64,000 nucleotides of DNA, taken from positions 301,155-365,154 of the forward strand of contig BGON01000001.1 of assembly GCA_003569265.1 (NCBI GenBank), read 5' to 3'. This document shows, piece by piece, positions 27,363-36,638 of this stretch. Made by a program: the position numbers and the translations under genes. How positions within the stretch are numbered: position 1 is the first letter of the stretch; each line of letters starts with the position of its first letter. The DNA is from Actinomycetota bacterium (GTDB taxonomy: Bacteria > Actinomycetota > Actinomycetes > Nanopelagicales > Nanopelagicaceae). A model generated the notes under the pieces. That model was given only the letters and a program-made list of their open reading frames with translations, was not told the DNA's origin and did not search any database.

Positions 27363-28303
27363 GCGCTGACATCATCTAAGGCGTTGCGAACAATGTCTGG
27401 GAGAGAGATCTCTTCACTTTGTAATATGCCACGTAGTTGAGCACCGTTTCTAGCACCAATGATTGTGCTGGTCACACCAGGAGCATCTCTTACCCACGCT
27501 AGCGCTACCTCAAGAGGCGAATACCCCAACCCGCTTGCAGCAACACACACTGCTTCAACGATGCCACTACTTCGCGAATCAAGATAGAGAGCAATGTCTT
27601 TAGCAAAATGTGGTGCAGCGCCCCGCGAATCACTCGGAATTCCATTGCGATACTTGCCGGTGAGCACTCCACGTGCAAGTGGTGCCCACGCAACGAATCC
27701 AACACCACAAGCTTGCGCACTATCTAGAATTTCCATCTCAACATCACGGTTGAGTAATGAGTACTCGCTTTGAATAGTTGTTATCGGCGCTTTTGCTGAA
27801 TTACTAATTTGTTTCGTCGCAGACTGAGCTAGTTGCCATCCTGTGAAATTTGAAATACCGACATAGCGCGCACGTCCGGTGCTATAGGCGTAGTCGAGTG
27901 CAGAGAGAGTGTCATCAATAGGTGAGAATGGATCCCACGTGTGAACCTGCCAGATGTCTACGAAATCGCTTCCGATTCTGGCGAGTGAACGGTCCAACTC
28001 AGCAATAAGAGCGTGCCGCGTATTATCAACTGTGCGCACACCATCAGGAAAAGTCAGGCCTGCTTTAGTTGCTATGACAACTTCGTCGCGTTGAAAAAGA
28101 GTTCCGATAAGCCCACCGATTACACGTTCGCTATCGCCATCTCCATAGGTCGCGGCAGTATCAATGAAGTTTCCACCAGCATCAATAAATGCACGGCATT
28201 GATCGGCGGCTTCATGTTCGTCGGTGTCACGACCCCATGTCATAGTTCCTAGCGCTAACCGAGAGAGCATGAGCCCGCTATTGCCCGCTTTTCTCATCTG
28301 CAT
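27359..28303 (-). CDS. Aldo/keto reductase
   Basis: A 314-residue NADPH-dependent (beta/alpha)8 oxidoreductase. The catalytic tetrad is visible: Asp and Tyr in FIDTAATYGDGDSE, Lys in VVIATKAGL and His in DIWQVHTWDPF. The cofactor-binding end is STIIGARNGAQLRGIL. The physiological substrate is unknown. It is divergent from the phosphomutase-like gene with 51 bases between them. TAGGGT six bases before the ATG suggests a leaderless message. Confidence 0.93.
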   Translation of the reverse strand: MQMRKAGNSGLMLSRLALGTMTWGRDTDEHEAADQCRAFIDAGGNFIDTAATYGDGDSERVIGGLIGTLFQRDEVVIATKAGLTFPDGVRTVDNTRHALIAELDRSLARIGSDFVDIWQVHTWDPFSPIDDTLSALDYAYSTGRARYVGISNFTGWQLAQSATKQISNSAKAPITTIQSEYSLLNRDVEMEILDSAQACGVGFVAWAPLARGVLTGKYRNGIPSDSRGAAPHFAKDIALYLDSRSSGIVEAVCVAASGLGYSPLEVALAWVRDAPGVTSTIIGARNGAQLRGILQSEEISLPDIVRNALDDVSA

Positions 28304-28309
28304 GGAGAG

Positions 28310-28315
28310 ACCCTA
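28310..28315 (-). promoter_or_regulatory. Predicted leaderless -10 box (TAGGGT) for the aldo/keto reductase
   Basis: Minus-strand TAGGGT, then CTCTCC, then the ATG ending at 28303. The opposite strand has TAGCCT at 28342-28347, seven bases before the divergent phosphatase gene. Confidence 0.5.
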
Positions 28316-28341
28316 GCAAGTCATGAGAGTAAAACCTGCGA

Positions 28342-28347
28342 TAGCCT
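28342..28347 (+). promoter_or_regulatory. Predicted near-leaderless -10 box (TAGCCT) for the histidine phosphatase gene
   Basis: TAGCCT is followed by seven bases and the ATG at 28355, one base longer than the usual spacing in this window. No ribosome binding site is seen. Confidence 0.45.
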
Positions 28348-28354
28348 TTGCGAT

Positions 28355-29026
28355 ATGCAGATTGTTTTGATTAGACATGCCCATTCCCAAGCAAATGCTC
28401 GAGGGGTCTTATCTGGGCGTCTTCCTAATATCTCACTCTCTGAAAAGGGAATAAAGCAATCCCAGGAACTTGCTTCCAGACTGGGTTCTTTTCCCATCGC
28501 GCAAATCCGCATTAGTCCCATGCAAAGATGTCACGAAACAATCGCACCGTGGCTTGGTGCGCTACCAAAAACCACCCAGAAACTTCTAGTTAAGGATGAG
28601 AATCTCACTGAAGTTGATTATGGAAGTTGGAGTGGAAAGAAACTATCTGTTCTCTCGCGCAACAAGCTATGGAAGACGGTCCAGGGGAATCCATCTGCGA
28701 TGTATTTTCCTGAAGGTGAAGGCTTAGCTCACATGCAGCAAAGGGCTATGACAGCAGTCCACGACTCTTTGAATGTCAAAAGGAGTGGAGTTGCTGTATT
28801 GGTGAGTCATGGCGATGTCATCAAAGCCATTGTCGCTAGCGCTCTCGGCATGCATCTAGATGACTTCCAGCGCATTGTTATTGATCCAGCTTCTGTCACC
28901 ATCTTGGATTACTCACATGGAAAAGCTCGTTTAACGCTGATGAATGATTCTCGCTCTGTTCTTCACGATGTTTTAGCAGGACCCAAGCGCAGTAAAAACC
29001 TACTTGGCGGTGGAGCAGGAAAATGA
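28355..29026 (+). CDS. Histidine phosphatase family protein (MSMEG_4193-type)
   Basis: A 223-residue phosphoglycerate-mutase-like protein. The phosphohistidine motif is LIRHAHSQANARGVLSGRLP and the second catalytic His is in VLVSHGDVIKAI. It belongs to the actinobacterial MSMEG_4193 subgroup, judged by its neighbours: a DUF3090 gene overlapping by four bases, then an SCO1664-like gene and mshC. This order is conserved widely in actinobacteria. The actual substrate is unknown; a role near mycothiol metabolism is inference from context. Confidence 0.9.
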   Translation: MQIVLIRHAHSQANARGVLSGRLPNISLSEKGIKQSQELASRLGSFPIAQIRISPMQRCHETIAPWLGALPKTTQKLLVKDENLTEVDYGSWSGKKLSVLSRNKLWKTVQGNPSAMYFPEGEGLAHMQQRAMTAVHDSLNVKRSGVAVLVSHGDVIKAIVASALGMHLDDFQRIVIDPASVTILDYSHGKARLTLMNDSRSVLHDVLAGPKRSKNLLGGGAGK

Positions 29027-29532
29027 GTTACGAGTTTAAGAGAGTAGACCGCTTTATCTGTGGAACCGTTGGAGAACCGGGTGAACGAGAGTTTTATCTT
29101 CAAGTTCGCGCTGGGTCAGCCCTTGTCAGTGCGTCCCTTGAAAAGACTCAAGCCTCAACGCTGGCTGCGCGATTAGAGATTTTATGCAAGCAAGTTGCCA
29201 AAGAAGATTCCACATTAGTTGTCGATCGAGTCGAGCGCGATGATGCAGCCCTTGAGTCACCAGTGGATAAGGATTTCGTCATAGGCGCAATTTCTATTGC
29301 TTGGGATGATGCTTCAAAGAGCGTATGTGTGGAGCTGTTTTCAATAAAGGAGATTGAAGTCGAGGACGAAGTTCCAGATATAACGATGAACTTAACACTT
29401 GGACAAGCAAAGGCCTTCATTGCGCGAACGAATGCAGTGGTAAATGCTGGTCGTGTTCCATGTCCATTCTGCTCTCTACCGATTGATCCACGTGGTCATT
29501 TATGTCCTAGGGCAAATGGCTACAGACGATAA
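29023..29532 (+). CDS. DUF3090 family protein
   Basis: A 169-residue actinobacterial protein of unknown function. It starts MSYEFKRVDRFICGTVGEPGEREFYLQVRAG, the hallmark of DUF3090. The C-terminal PCPFCSLPIDPRGHLCPR is a probable zinc-binding cysteine knuckle. It overlaps the phosphatase gene upstream by 4 bases and the SCO1664-like gene downstream by 17 bases, so all three are probably translated together. Confidence 0.9.
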   Translation: MSYEFKRVDRFICGTVGEPGEREFYLQVRAGSALVSASLEKTQASTLAARLEILCKQVAKEDSTLVVDRVERDDAALESPVDKDFVIGAISIAWDDASKSVCVELFSIKEIEVEDEVPDITMNLTLGQAKAFIARTNAVVNAGRVPCPFCSLPIDPRGHLCPRANGYRR

Positions 29533-30220
29533 GCGCTCGATTCTGACTTTCGGAGAAATGTCAGTTACAGGTCGATTAGTTGATGCATCGAATGCAACTC
29601 TTTTTGCAACCGTTACACATCAGGACACCGAAATCGCATGCATCTATAAACCAGTTGCGGGGGAGCGCCCGTTATGGGATTTCCAGGATGGAACACTGGC
29701 AGATCGCGAATACGCAGCTTTTCGGGTGAGTGAATTTCTTGGTTTGGATCTAGTCCCACTTACTATATTGCGCGAAGGTCCTTATGGAATTGGAATGGTG
29801 CAAGAGTGGATAACTATCGATGAATCGATTGACCTTGCCGAATTCTTCTCTCAGGACTTACCGCAACTTCGCTCGATGGCTTTTTTTGATGCAATAATTA
29901 ACAATACTGATCGCAAGATTGGTCACTTATTGCCAGATGAGAGTGGACATCTCTTTGGATGTGATCATGGGGTTACATTTCACGAAGAGGACAAGCTCCG
30001 AACAGTGTTGTGGCAATGGGCCGGGGATGAAATAAGCGCTGATGAATTCAAGGCGTTGAAGTTGATCAAAGATTCTTTGGGTAAAGAATTGGATTTATCG
30101 GCGCATTTAACAGAAGTAGAAATCACCGCTTTACTTGCGCGAGTGCTGCGGTTGCTAGATAGTGGTGTGATGCCTATGCCTAATCCGGAGTGGCCAGCTA
30201 TTCCGTGGCCTGCTTTCTAG
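29516..30220 (+). CDS. SCO1664 family protein (kinase-like fold)
   Basis: About 234 residues from the ATG at 29516 inside the end of the DUF3090 gene; a longer frame exists upstream but does not match the family. The sequence resembles PI3/4-kinase-like or HipA-like folds: a lysine in CIYKPVAGERPLWDF and a catalytic-loop-like FDAIINNTDRKIGHLL followed by DHGVTF. Kinase activity is inferred, not shown. It is the third member of the conserved set leading to mshC. Confidence 0.87.
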   Translation: MATDDKRSILTFGEMSVTGRLVDASNATLFATVTHQDTEIACIYKPVAGERPLWDFQDGTLADREYAAFRVSEFLGLDLVPLTILREGPYGIGMVQEWITIDESIDLAEFFSQDLPQLRSMAFFDAIINNTDRKIGHLLPDESGHLFGCDHGVTFHEEDKLRTVLWQWAGDEISADEFKALKLIKDSLGKELDLSAHLTEVEITALLARVLRLLDSGVMPMPNPEWPAIPWPAF

Positions 30221-30232
30221 CGGCAAAGTTAC

Positions 30233-30238
30233 TAGAAT
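30233..30238 (+). promoter_or_regulatory. Predicted leaderless -10 box (TAGAAT) for mshC
   Basis: TAGAAT, then CAACCC, then the mshC ATG at 30245. It sits in the 24-base gap after the SCO1664-like gene and suggests mshC can be transcribed on its own. Confidence 0.5.
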
Positions 30239-30244
30239 CAACCC

Positions 30245-31486
30245 ATGAAATCTTGGCCTTTAGTTGCAGTTCCACAACTAAACAGATCCTTCAAGTTTCC
30301 TCAGATTTCACTCACTAATTCAAAAACACAAAAGAAGGAACTTGTAGCAAGGAAAGATCTCTATCGCATGTATGTCTGTGGCATCACACCATATGACTCC
30401 ACCCACCTTGGCCACGCAGCTACATATTTAACTTTTGACCTGATCAATCGCTATTTACGTGCAAGTGGCTCAGAAGTTCTTTATGTCCAAAATATTACTG
30501 ACATTGATGATCCATTACTCGAACGGGCCACTCGAGATAATTTAGATTGGGAAGATTTAGCAACTTCTCAGATTGAGCTTTTCAGAAGTGATATGTTTAA
30601 TTTGCGGGTTATTCCACCCGCTCACTACATCGGAGCAGTGGAAGCTATAGATCTAGTCACTGAGGCGGTCACAGCTCTACAAGCCACCGGATCGATCTAT
30701 GCAATTGAACGGGATTTATTTTTTAAGAATTACTCATCGCCTGACTTTGGCTCTCTTTCACATCTAGACAAAGAAAGCATGAAAGAGATCTTTTCCCAAC
30801 GTGGAGGAGATCCAACTCTGGCGGGAAAGATCGACCCGTTGGATTGTTTAGTGTGGATGGCTAAACGTGAGAATGAACCCGGTTGGCCCTCAATTCATGG
30901 AGTAGGACGACCAGGTTGGCACATCGAGTGCACGGCAATCGCCTTGAAATATCTGGCCCCGATTGAATCAGATGCGACTTGCATCGATATTCAAGGTGGT
31001 GGAAGTGATTTGATCTTTCCACATCATGAAATGTGCGCCTCACAAGCAAAAGTATTGACGGGTAAAGATCTGGCATCCACCTATGTTCATGCAGCGATGA
31101 TTGGCCTTGACGGTGAAAAAATGAGCAAGAGTAAGGGAAATCTAGTTTTTGTATCAAAGCTCATTAGCTCTGGCACAGATCCCATGGCTATTCGCTTTGC
31201 TCTGATGTCACAGCATTATCGATTAGATCGGATGTGGACCGATGAACTGCTGGAAGCGGCAACGAAGCGTGTTGCGAAGTTACGAGATGCGATTACTTCA
31301 CCCGATGTTGCACCAACCAAGCCAGTAATCGAGAAGATGATTCTGGCCTTGAGCAATGACTTAGACACACCAACTGCTTTAGTCCACCTTGACAAGTGGG
31401 CGCTAGATACAACAAGCGGAGTTAGCGGTGGGGACGTCAAGGAACTAGTTGCAGCGCTAGATGCACTACTAGGTTTATCGCTTTAA
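30245..31486 (+). CDS. mshC: Mycothiol synthesis cysteine ligase MshC
   Basis: A 413-residue homologue of cysteinyl-tRNA synthetase that instead joins cysteine to glucosaminyl-inositol in mycothiol synthesis. The class I HIGH-like motif is in CGITPYDSTHLGHAATYLTFD and the KMSKS motif in GEKMSKSKGNLVF. The protein lacks the C-terminal tRNA-binding part of CysRS and carries the MshC-type N-terminus. It marks the organism as a mycothiol-using actinobacterium. The stop codon shares TTAA with the convergent PAC2 gene. Confidence 0.95.
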   Translation: MKSWPLVAVPQLNRSFKFPQISLTNSKTQKKELVARKDLYRMYVCGITPYDSTHLGHAATYLTFDLINRYLRASGSEVLYVQNITDIDDPLLERATRDNLDWEDLATSQIELFRSDMFNLRVIPPAHYIGAVEAIDLVTEAVTALQATGSIYAIERDLFFKNYSSPDFGSLSHLDKESMKEIFSQRGGDPTLAGKIDPLDCLVWMAKRENEPGWPSIHGVGRPGWHIECTAIALKYLAPIESDATCIDIQGGGSDLIFPHHEMCASQAKVLTGKDLASTYVHAAMIGLDGEKMSKSKGNLVFVSKLISSGTDPMAIRFALMSQHYRLDRMWTDELLEAATKRVAKLRDAITSPDVAPTKPVIEKMILALSNDLDTPTALVHLDKWALDTTSGVSGGDVKELVAALDALLGLSL

Positions 31487-32345
31487 TCCTTTGTTCTGCG
31501 CCTTAAATATCGCTCAAACTCTTTTGCTATTGAATCTCCAGACACATCAGGAAGCTCAGCCGCATCCTTAGAATCCTCTAACGCTTTCACATATTCAGCT
31601 ACATCATTATCTTCCTTTGCCATTTCAGTAACATCCTTTTCCCATTCATCAGCTGCCTCAGCTAGATCTGCAGGTGGGATAGATATCTCCAAGAAATCTT
31701 CAAGAGAGTTGACAAGTGAGAGTGTGGCTTTGGGTGATGGAGAATTTGATGCATAGTGGGGGATAGCCGCCCAAAGTGAGACTGCATCAATTCCCCGACG
31801 CATGCATCCATCCCCAATAATTCCCAAATTCCTGTTGGTCCTTCATAGCTAGATACCTCAACGCCAAGTCGCGTCGCTAAATCTGGATGCGCACTACTTC
31901 CGCTAACTGAAATGGGACGAGAATGTGGGACATCGGCCAACATTGATCCCAGAGTGACAATCAAAGAGACTTCTAGATCATCGGCCAGATCAAGTAGCTC
32001 ACGTGTGAAACTCTTCCAACGCATGGAGGGTTCTGTACCTTTAACGACGACTAAATCACGCTCATAATCAGGAAGAACAACTCCAAAAATTTCAGTCGTT
32101 GGCCAGGTGATGTTACGTATCTGCGAATCATCTACATAGATATGTGGGCGATTTACTTGAAAGTCGTAGAACTCTTCAGATTCAATATCTGCTATTAACT
32201 CTGGGACAACGTCGTTAGGTTCATTTTGCCAAGCAGACAGTAAATGTTCTATCGCACCTGTTGCTGCTTCGCCAGCATCATTCCATCCTGAAAAGGCCAT
32301 CACCATAATCGGATTACGAAGGGCTGGGATGTGGTGTATCTCCAT
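31483..32345 (-). pseudogene. PAC2 family protein, interrupted by a single-base frameshift
   Basis: Two overlapping frames together make a complete ~287-residue PAC2 (proteasome assembly chaperone-like) protein. The first (from 32345) runs MEIHHIPALRNPIMVMAFSG to SYEGPTGI; the second continues GIIGDGCMRRGIDAVSLWAA to FERYLRRRTKD at 31483. Adding one base to the AAA at 31826-31828 (TTT on the coding strand) joins them in the family's expected order. Function in bacteria is unknown. It is likely a functional gene damaged in the assembly; a true pseudogene is the alternative. Confidence 0.88.
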
Positions 32346-32406
32346 AGGACTAAACCTTAGGGTAATCTTGCAGGCTTCTGCTAGACATAAATCTTAAAGG
32401 AGACAT

Positions 32407-33078
32407 GTGAAGGTTTTTTTCGACGCAGTCTTCTTTGATATGGATGGCTTAATGGTTGATTCTGAACCCGAATGGCTCAAATCCGAGAGTGAAATAACCG
32501 CTGCGTATGGGTATCAATGGCAGCCTGAGGATCAGGTGGCATGCTTGGGCGGGCCTCTCTCTCGCGTTGGTCAATACATGCACCAGAAGTGCAAACAGGC
32601 TGAAACACCAGATTTTTTTACCAGCAAACTCATAGAGGTTCAGTCCGAAAGGATGCGATTACACACCCCGTTTATGCCAGGGGCTTATGAATTGGTGAAA
32701 GATCTTCAACGTAACGGGGTTAAGACTGGATTGGTTTCAGCTAGTCCACGAATCATTGTTGATGCCGTACTGGACAATGTTGGTACAGATCTTTTTCCTT
32801 TTTCTATTTCAAGTGATGACGTAGACAATACAAAGCCCCACCCCGATGCTTATCTCAAAGCCGCGAAGTTAGCGAAAAGTGATATTGCTAATTGTTTAAT
32901 ACTCGAAGATTCCCTTACTGGTGTAAATGCCGCTACCAGCAGTGGGGCATGGTTGGTGGCTGTTCCACACTTAGTTCGCGTAGATGAATCTGCACGAGTT
33001 CGAGTAATTAGATCCCTTGAGCAGCTCAATTTTACAAAGTTACAGTCTCTGTACAAGGATTTCTCAATAAAGATTTAG
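32407..33078 (+). CDS. HAD superfamily phosphatase
   Basis: A 223-residue HAD-IA hydrolase. Motif I with the nucleophile Asp is FFDMDGLMVDSEP, motif II Ser is in LVSASPR, motif III Lys is in KPHPDAYLKAA and motif IV is LILEDSLTGVNAA. Sugar phosphates or phosphoglycolate-like compounds are likely substrates of this group. The GTG start is preceded by AAAGGAG at good distance, so the message is leadered. It overlaps the convergent nuclease gene by four bases. Confidence 0.9.
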   Translation: MKVFFDAVFFDMDGLMVDSEPEWLKSESEITAAYGYQWQPEDQVACLGGPLSRVGQYMHQKCKQAETPDFFTSKLIEVQSERMRLHTPFMPGAYELVKDLQRNGVKTGLVSASPRIIVDAVLDNVGTDLFPFSISSDDVDNTKPHPDAYLKAAKLAKSDIANCLILEDSLTGVNAATSSGAWLVAVPHLVRVDESARVRVIRSLEQLNFTKLQSLYKDFSIKI

Positions 33079-33848
33079 CTGGTGTGAGCAGGACAAATAG
33101 TTTTGAAAAAGCACCAATCGCAAAGGCGGCTAGGTTTAGGTGGCCAGTAATCCTTTTCAATTGAGGCAAAGATGTCTCTGGCAACGCGTTTTAGTACTTT
33201 TTCTGTTGACGCTAGATCAGTTAAGGTTGGTGTGCTCTTAACAACTTTCCCATCACCCAAGTAAATAAGTTGTAGTAGACGCGGTAGTACGTTGTGAGTT
33301 TTGAAATAGAGAAGAGCGTAAACGCGCAGTTGGAAGAGGGCTTTCTCTTCCCATCCTGGCTTGGGTGCTTTTCCAGTCTTGTAATCCACAATACGCACTT
33401 CACCCGTTGGCGCAACATCTAAACGATCAACGTAACCATGCAGATAGATTTCATCTGAGAAGTCATTTTCTAGGTGCAATTCACGGTGCGTTGCTTCAAA
33501 GCTTTGGGGATCTTCTAAGGTGAAGTAGGTGCGCAAAAGAGATTCTGCTCGATCAAACCATTCCTTCTCATTGGTAACCATTTCCATCAGCTCTGGTTTC
33601 TCGGCCATCTGCGCTTGCCAACGAGATGGCAAAAGTTCGATTGCACTCTGAGGTGTTCTATCTGTAGGAGCATTTTCAAAAAGGTCATGCAAAACGGTGT
33701 GAACTAATGTTCCGCGCTCAGCATCCAGTGAAGGCGGTTGCGGAAGTTGATCGATGACACGGTATTTATAGAGTTGAGGACAGTTCTCAAACTCGCTCAC
33801 CCGACTAGGGGATAGGCGCAGTGGCAGGTTACTCACGTACGGCAACAT
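33075..33848 (-). CDS. RecB-family nuclease with probable iron-sulfur cluster
   Basis: About 257 residues. A PD-(D/E)XK nuclease core is seen: GTLVHTVLHDLFE, YVDRLDVAPTGEVRIVDYKTGKAP. One cysteine in FENCPQLYKYR and three in CDWCFFKTICP match the split C-x(n)-C-x2-C-x5-C pattern of AddB-like 4Fe-4S nucleases. No helicase domain is attached. ATG at 33848 is chosen; a GTG at 33836 preceded by TATGTT and seven bases is also plausible. Longer upstream extensions would run into trmI, with which it is divergent, as in other actinobacteria. Confidence 0.88.
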   Translation of the reverse strand: MLPYVSNLPLRLSPSRVSEFENCPQLYKYRVIDQLPQPPSLDAERGTLVHTVLHDLFENAPTDRTPQSAIELLPSRWQAQMAEKPELMEMVTNEKEWFDRAESLLRTYFTLEDPQSFEATHRELHLENDFSDEIYLHGYVDRLDVAPTGEVRIVDYKTGKAPKPGWEEKALFQLRVYALLYFKTHNVLPRLLQLIYLGDGKVVKSTPTLTDLASTEKVLKRVARDIFASIEKDYWPPKPSRLCDWCFFKTICPAHTS

Positions 33849-33875
33849 ACCCGCACTTGCTTCACTTATTTGACC

Positions 33876-33881
33876 TAAGAT
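33876..33881 (+). promoter_or_regulatory. Predicted leaderless -10 box (TAAGAT) that fixes the trmI start
   Basis: TAAGAT, then GCTCCC, then a GTG at 33888 that opens the expected TrmI N-terminus (SNQGFFAAGDRIQLTDPKGK). The spacing of six agrees with the rule seen across the window and supports this GTG as the start. Confidence 0.5.
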
Positions 33882-33887
33882 GCTCCC

Positions 33888-34738
33888 GTGTCGAATCAAG
33901 GTTTCTTTGCTGCGGGTGATCGCATTCAACTCACCGACCCCAAAGGAAAGCTCTATAGCTTCACGATAGTTCCGGGCAAGGAATGGCACACGCATAAAGG
34001 CTGGATCACCCATGATGATCTCATTGGGATGCCTGAGGGCTCAGTTGTGAGCACAATGCCGGCTTAAAATTCACAGCCTTCAAGCCGCTATTGGCTGACT
34101 ATGTATTAACAATGCCACGCGGTGCAACGATTGTTTATCCAAAAGATGCCGCGATGATTGTCGGTTTGGCAGATGTTTATCCAGGCGCACGAGTGCTCGA
34201 AGCGGGAGTTGGTAGCGGTGCTCTTACTATTTCATTGTTAAGAGCTGCTGGTGAAAAGGGATTCGTTCATTCAGTTGAGCGCCGTGCTGATTTTGCAGAG
34301 AATGCTCGCTCAAATGTTGATGCCTATTTTGAAGTTGCACCTATTAATTGGAAACTAACTGTGGGGGATTTGCAGGACCAAAGCTTTGATAATGAATTTG
34401 ATCGTGTTATTTTGGACATGCTGGCACCATGGGAGTGTGTTGATATCGCAGCTAGGGCATTGCGTTCAGGTGGTGTCTTTATGTCATATGTTGCAACCAC
34501 AACACAACTCTCCGCAACAGCTGAAGCGATAAAGGAGGATGGTCGATTCACTGAGCCTGAGAGCAGTGAAACTCTTGTTCGTGGATGGCATCATGAAGGT
34601 CTAGCTGTGCGTCCGCAACAGCGAATGATTGGGCATACGGGATTTTTGATCCAAAGTCGCCGCATGGCCCCTGGCGTTGAAGTATTGGCTCGTCGTCGCA
34701 GGCCATCAAAAGGTGCATACGGTGTCGCGGAAGAGTGA
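33888..34738 (+). pseudogene. trmI: tRNA (adenine-58-N1)-methyltransferase, interrupted by a single-base frameshift
   Basis: Restored length is ~283 residues, close to the 280 of the mycobacterial enzyme. The first frame (33888 to ~34055) codes the N-terminal beta-domain and would stop at a TAA just after. The second frame continues NAGLKFTAFKPLLADYVLTMPRG and the SAM-binding VLEAGVGSGALTISLL. One base missing in the AA at 34055-34056 links them exactly. The enzyme methylates A58 of tRNAs and is normally maintained, so an assembly error is likelier than gene loss. The 3' end overlaps pafB by 17 bases. Confidence 0.88.
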
Positions 34739-35662
34739 GCGTTTAGTAAATCTAACAATCGCCTTGCTTGCCACGAAGAGATATCTGACTAAGACAGAGA
34801 TTTTCAACTCAGTTGACGGTTATGAGGGTACTCCAGAGACTAAAGAGAGAATGTTTGAACGCGATAAAGATGATCTACGTTCGCTGGGGATTGATATTGA
34901 AGTGGGTAGTTTTGATCCATTGTTTAATGATGAAGCCGGCTACAAGATCAAACAAGAGAAGTATCAATTCGAACTAGGTGACATCACATCTATAGAGATT
35001 TCGCTTCTTTCGTTAGCAGCCGAAGCTTGGCAAGAAGCATCATTTGGTGATGTAGCGCAAAAAGCACTTTTGAAACTTCGTTCTATTGGTATCCCAGTGA
35101 TGAGCTATCCATTCCCGGAACTGTTCATAAACTCAATGACAGCGGACAGGATTTGTCTCTGTTAACAAAAGCGATAGCCCAAAGTCAGCGTCTAGCTTTT
35201 TCTTATCTAGATTCGAACTTAAGTAGCAAAATGAGAAGCGTTGTTCCAATAGCTCTATCAACTCGCAATGGCTTTTGGTATTTGTCGGGTGTAGATCAAG
35301 AAAATCAAGAGATACGAACCTTCCGAGTCGATCGAATAAGGGGCTCAATTACAGCCAGTGAAGGACCACCTGATTTTCAAACTCCGACTGGATTTGATCC
35401 AAGCAGAGCTCTCTCAGAGCCTTCTACGAATGACTTTGCTCTGATTGATGTTCGCGTAGGTAAAGCTTCCTCCCTTCGTACTTTGGCGATCTCGACGCAG
35501 TCGCTGGGTGAGTGGGATCAAATCACAATTCCAATCTTTAATCTAGATTCACTCTGTTCCATTGTTTTATGGCATGGCCCTGATGCGCTCGTTCAGGAAC
35601 CAGCAGAGTTAAGAGATCTTGTCGTTGAGCATCTTGAGGCGTTGGTTCGAAATCATGAATAA
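34722..35662 (+). pseudogene. pafB: PafB, WYL-domain transcriptional regulator, interrupted by a single-base frameshift
   Basis: The GTG at 34722 opens SRKSERLVNLTIALLATKRYLTKTEIF, a winged-helix DNA-binding domain. The frame would end at 35165. The adjacent frame continues HKLNDSGQDLSLLTKAIAQSQRLAFSYL and the WYL domain (RNGFWYLSGVDQENQEIRTFRVDRI) to 35662. One missing base near 35121-35126 restores ~313 residues, the usual size. PafB and PafC form a heterodimer that activates the LexA-independent DNA damage response in mycobacteria. No Pup-proteasome genes are in this window. Confidence 0.87.
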
Positions 35663-36571
35663 GAAGATTTCTGCACCGCTTGAACGCACGGCGCGACTTT
35701 TAGACCTTGTCCCATATATCAGCTCTCATCAAGGGATCTCTTTAAAAGAGCTTGCAAAGCTCTTTAAAGTGGATGAATCTCAGATGACGAGTGACCTAAC
35801 AACTTTGTGGATGTGCGGGCTACCTGGTTACACACCTCTGGAACTCATGGATTTGATTTTGAATCTGGTTTTGTAACTATTCACAATGCGGAAACTTTAT
35901 CGAAGCCTCGCTCCATTACCTTTGATGAAGGGGTCGCTCTCGTTCTTGGTTTGGATTTGCTCCGCTCAGCGATTTCACCCGAGAGAAGGGATCTCTTGGA
36001 AAGAATCGACCTCCTGTCGCAACGTCTAGCTGGACTGATAAAACTTCCGTCAGCATTATCTGCAACTTCAGTTGTCAATCAAGAAGTGTCGGGCGCAATT
36101 ACTGATGCATTGAAATCTAGAAAGGGACTTGAGATCTCTTACCATTCACTTTATCGCGATGAAATCAGTACCAGAACCATTCTTCCAATCGAAATTGTTG
36201 AAAGTGAAGGTCAGCTATATCTCAGTTCCTACTGTTATACCGCCTCTGATTTTAGAGAGTTCCGAATAGATCGAATCCAACGCGCAGCGGTTCAAGTAGT
36301 TTTACAAGAGATTCCGAAGAGTTCTCTCCATCAATCACGTTATACCTGCACGATCAAGGTCCTAACTCCTACCCGTGCGGTAGCTGAACGGTTCAAACAA
36401 AGTGAACTTGAAGTAAACACTGCCTTTGATTTTGAAACTTACTCATTCCAGTGGATAGAACGATCGATTATGGCCTCTGGAAGAGCAGTCTGCTTGCAGT
36501 CACCCCCTGATGTTAGGAAATCAATAGCAGTAATGGCTCAAACGATGCTGGATCGTTACAAAGCACGCTGA
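35655..36571 (+). pseudogene. pafC: PafC, WYL-domain transcriptional regulator, interrupted by a single-base frameshift
   Basis: It starts at ATG 35655, overlapping the pafB stop by eight bases. The first frame gives MNKKISAPLERTARLLDLVPYI and the winged-helix end LTTLWMCGLPGYTPLELMD. The next frame continues FDFESGFVTIHNAETLSKPRS and a WYL domain (YLSSYCYTASDFREFRIDRI) to 36571. One T missing from the TTT at 35852-35854 joins them into ~305 residues. It is the partner of PafB. The break is probably an assembly artefact, as in the genes around it. Confidence 0.87.
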
Positions 36572-36638
36572 AATCGCCTACCCATTCAAAGGGATCTGAT
36601 GTAACCTAGACCTAAATATTAGCCAAGGAGTTAACGTT

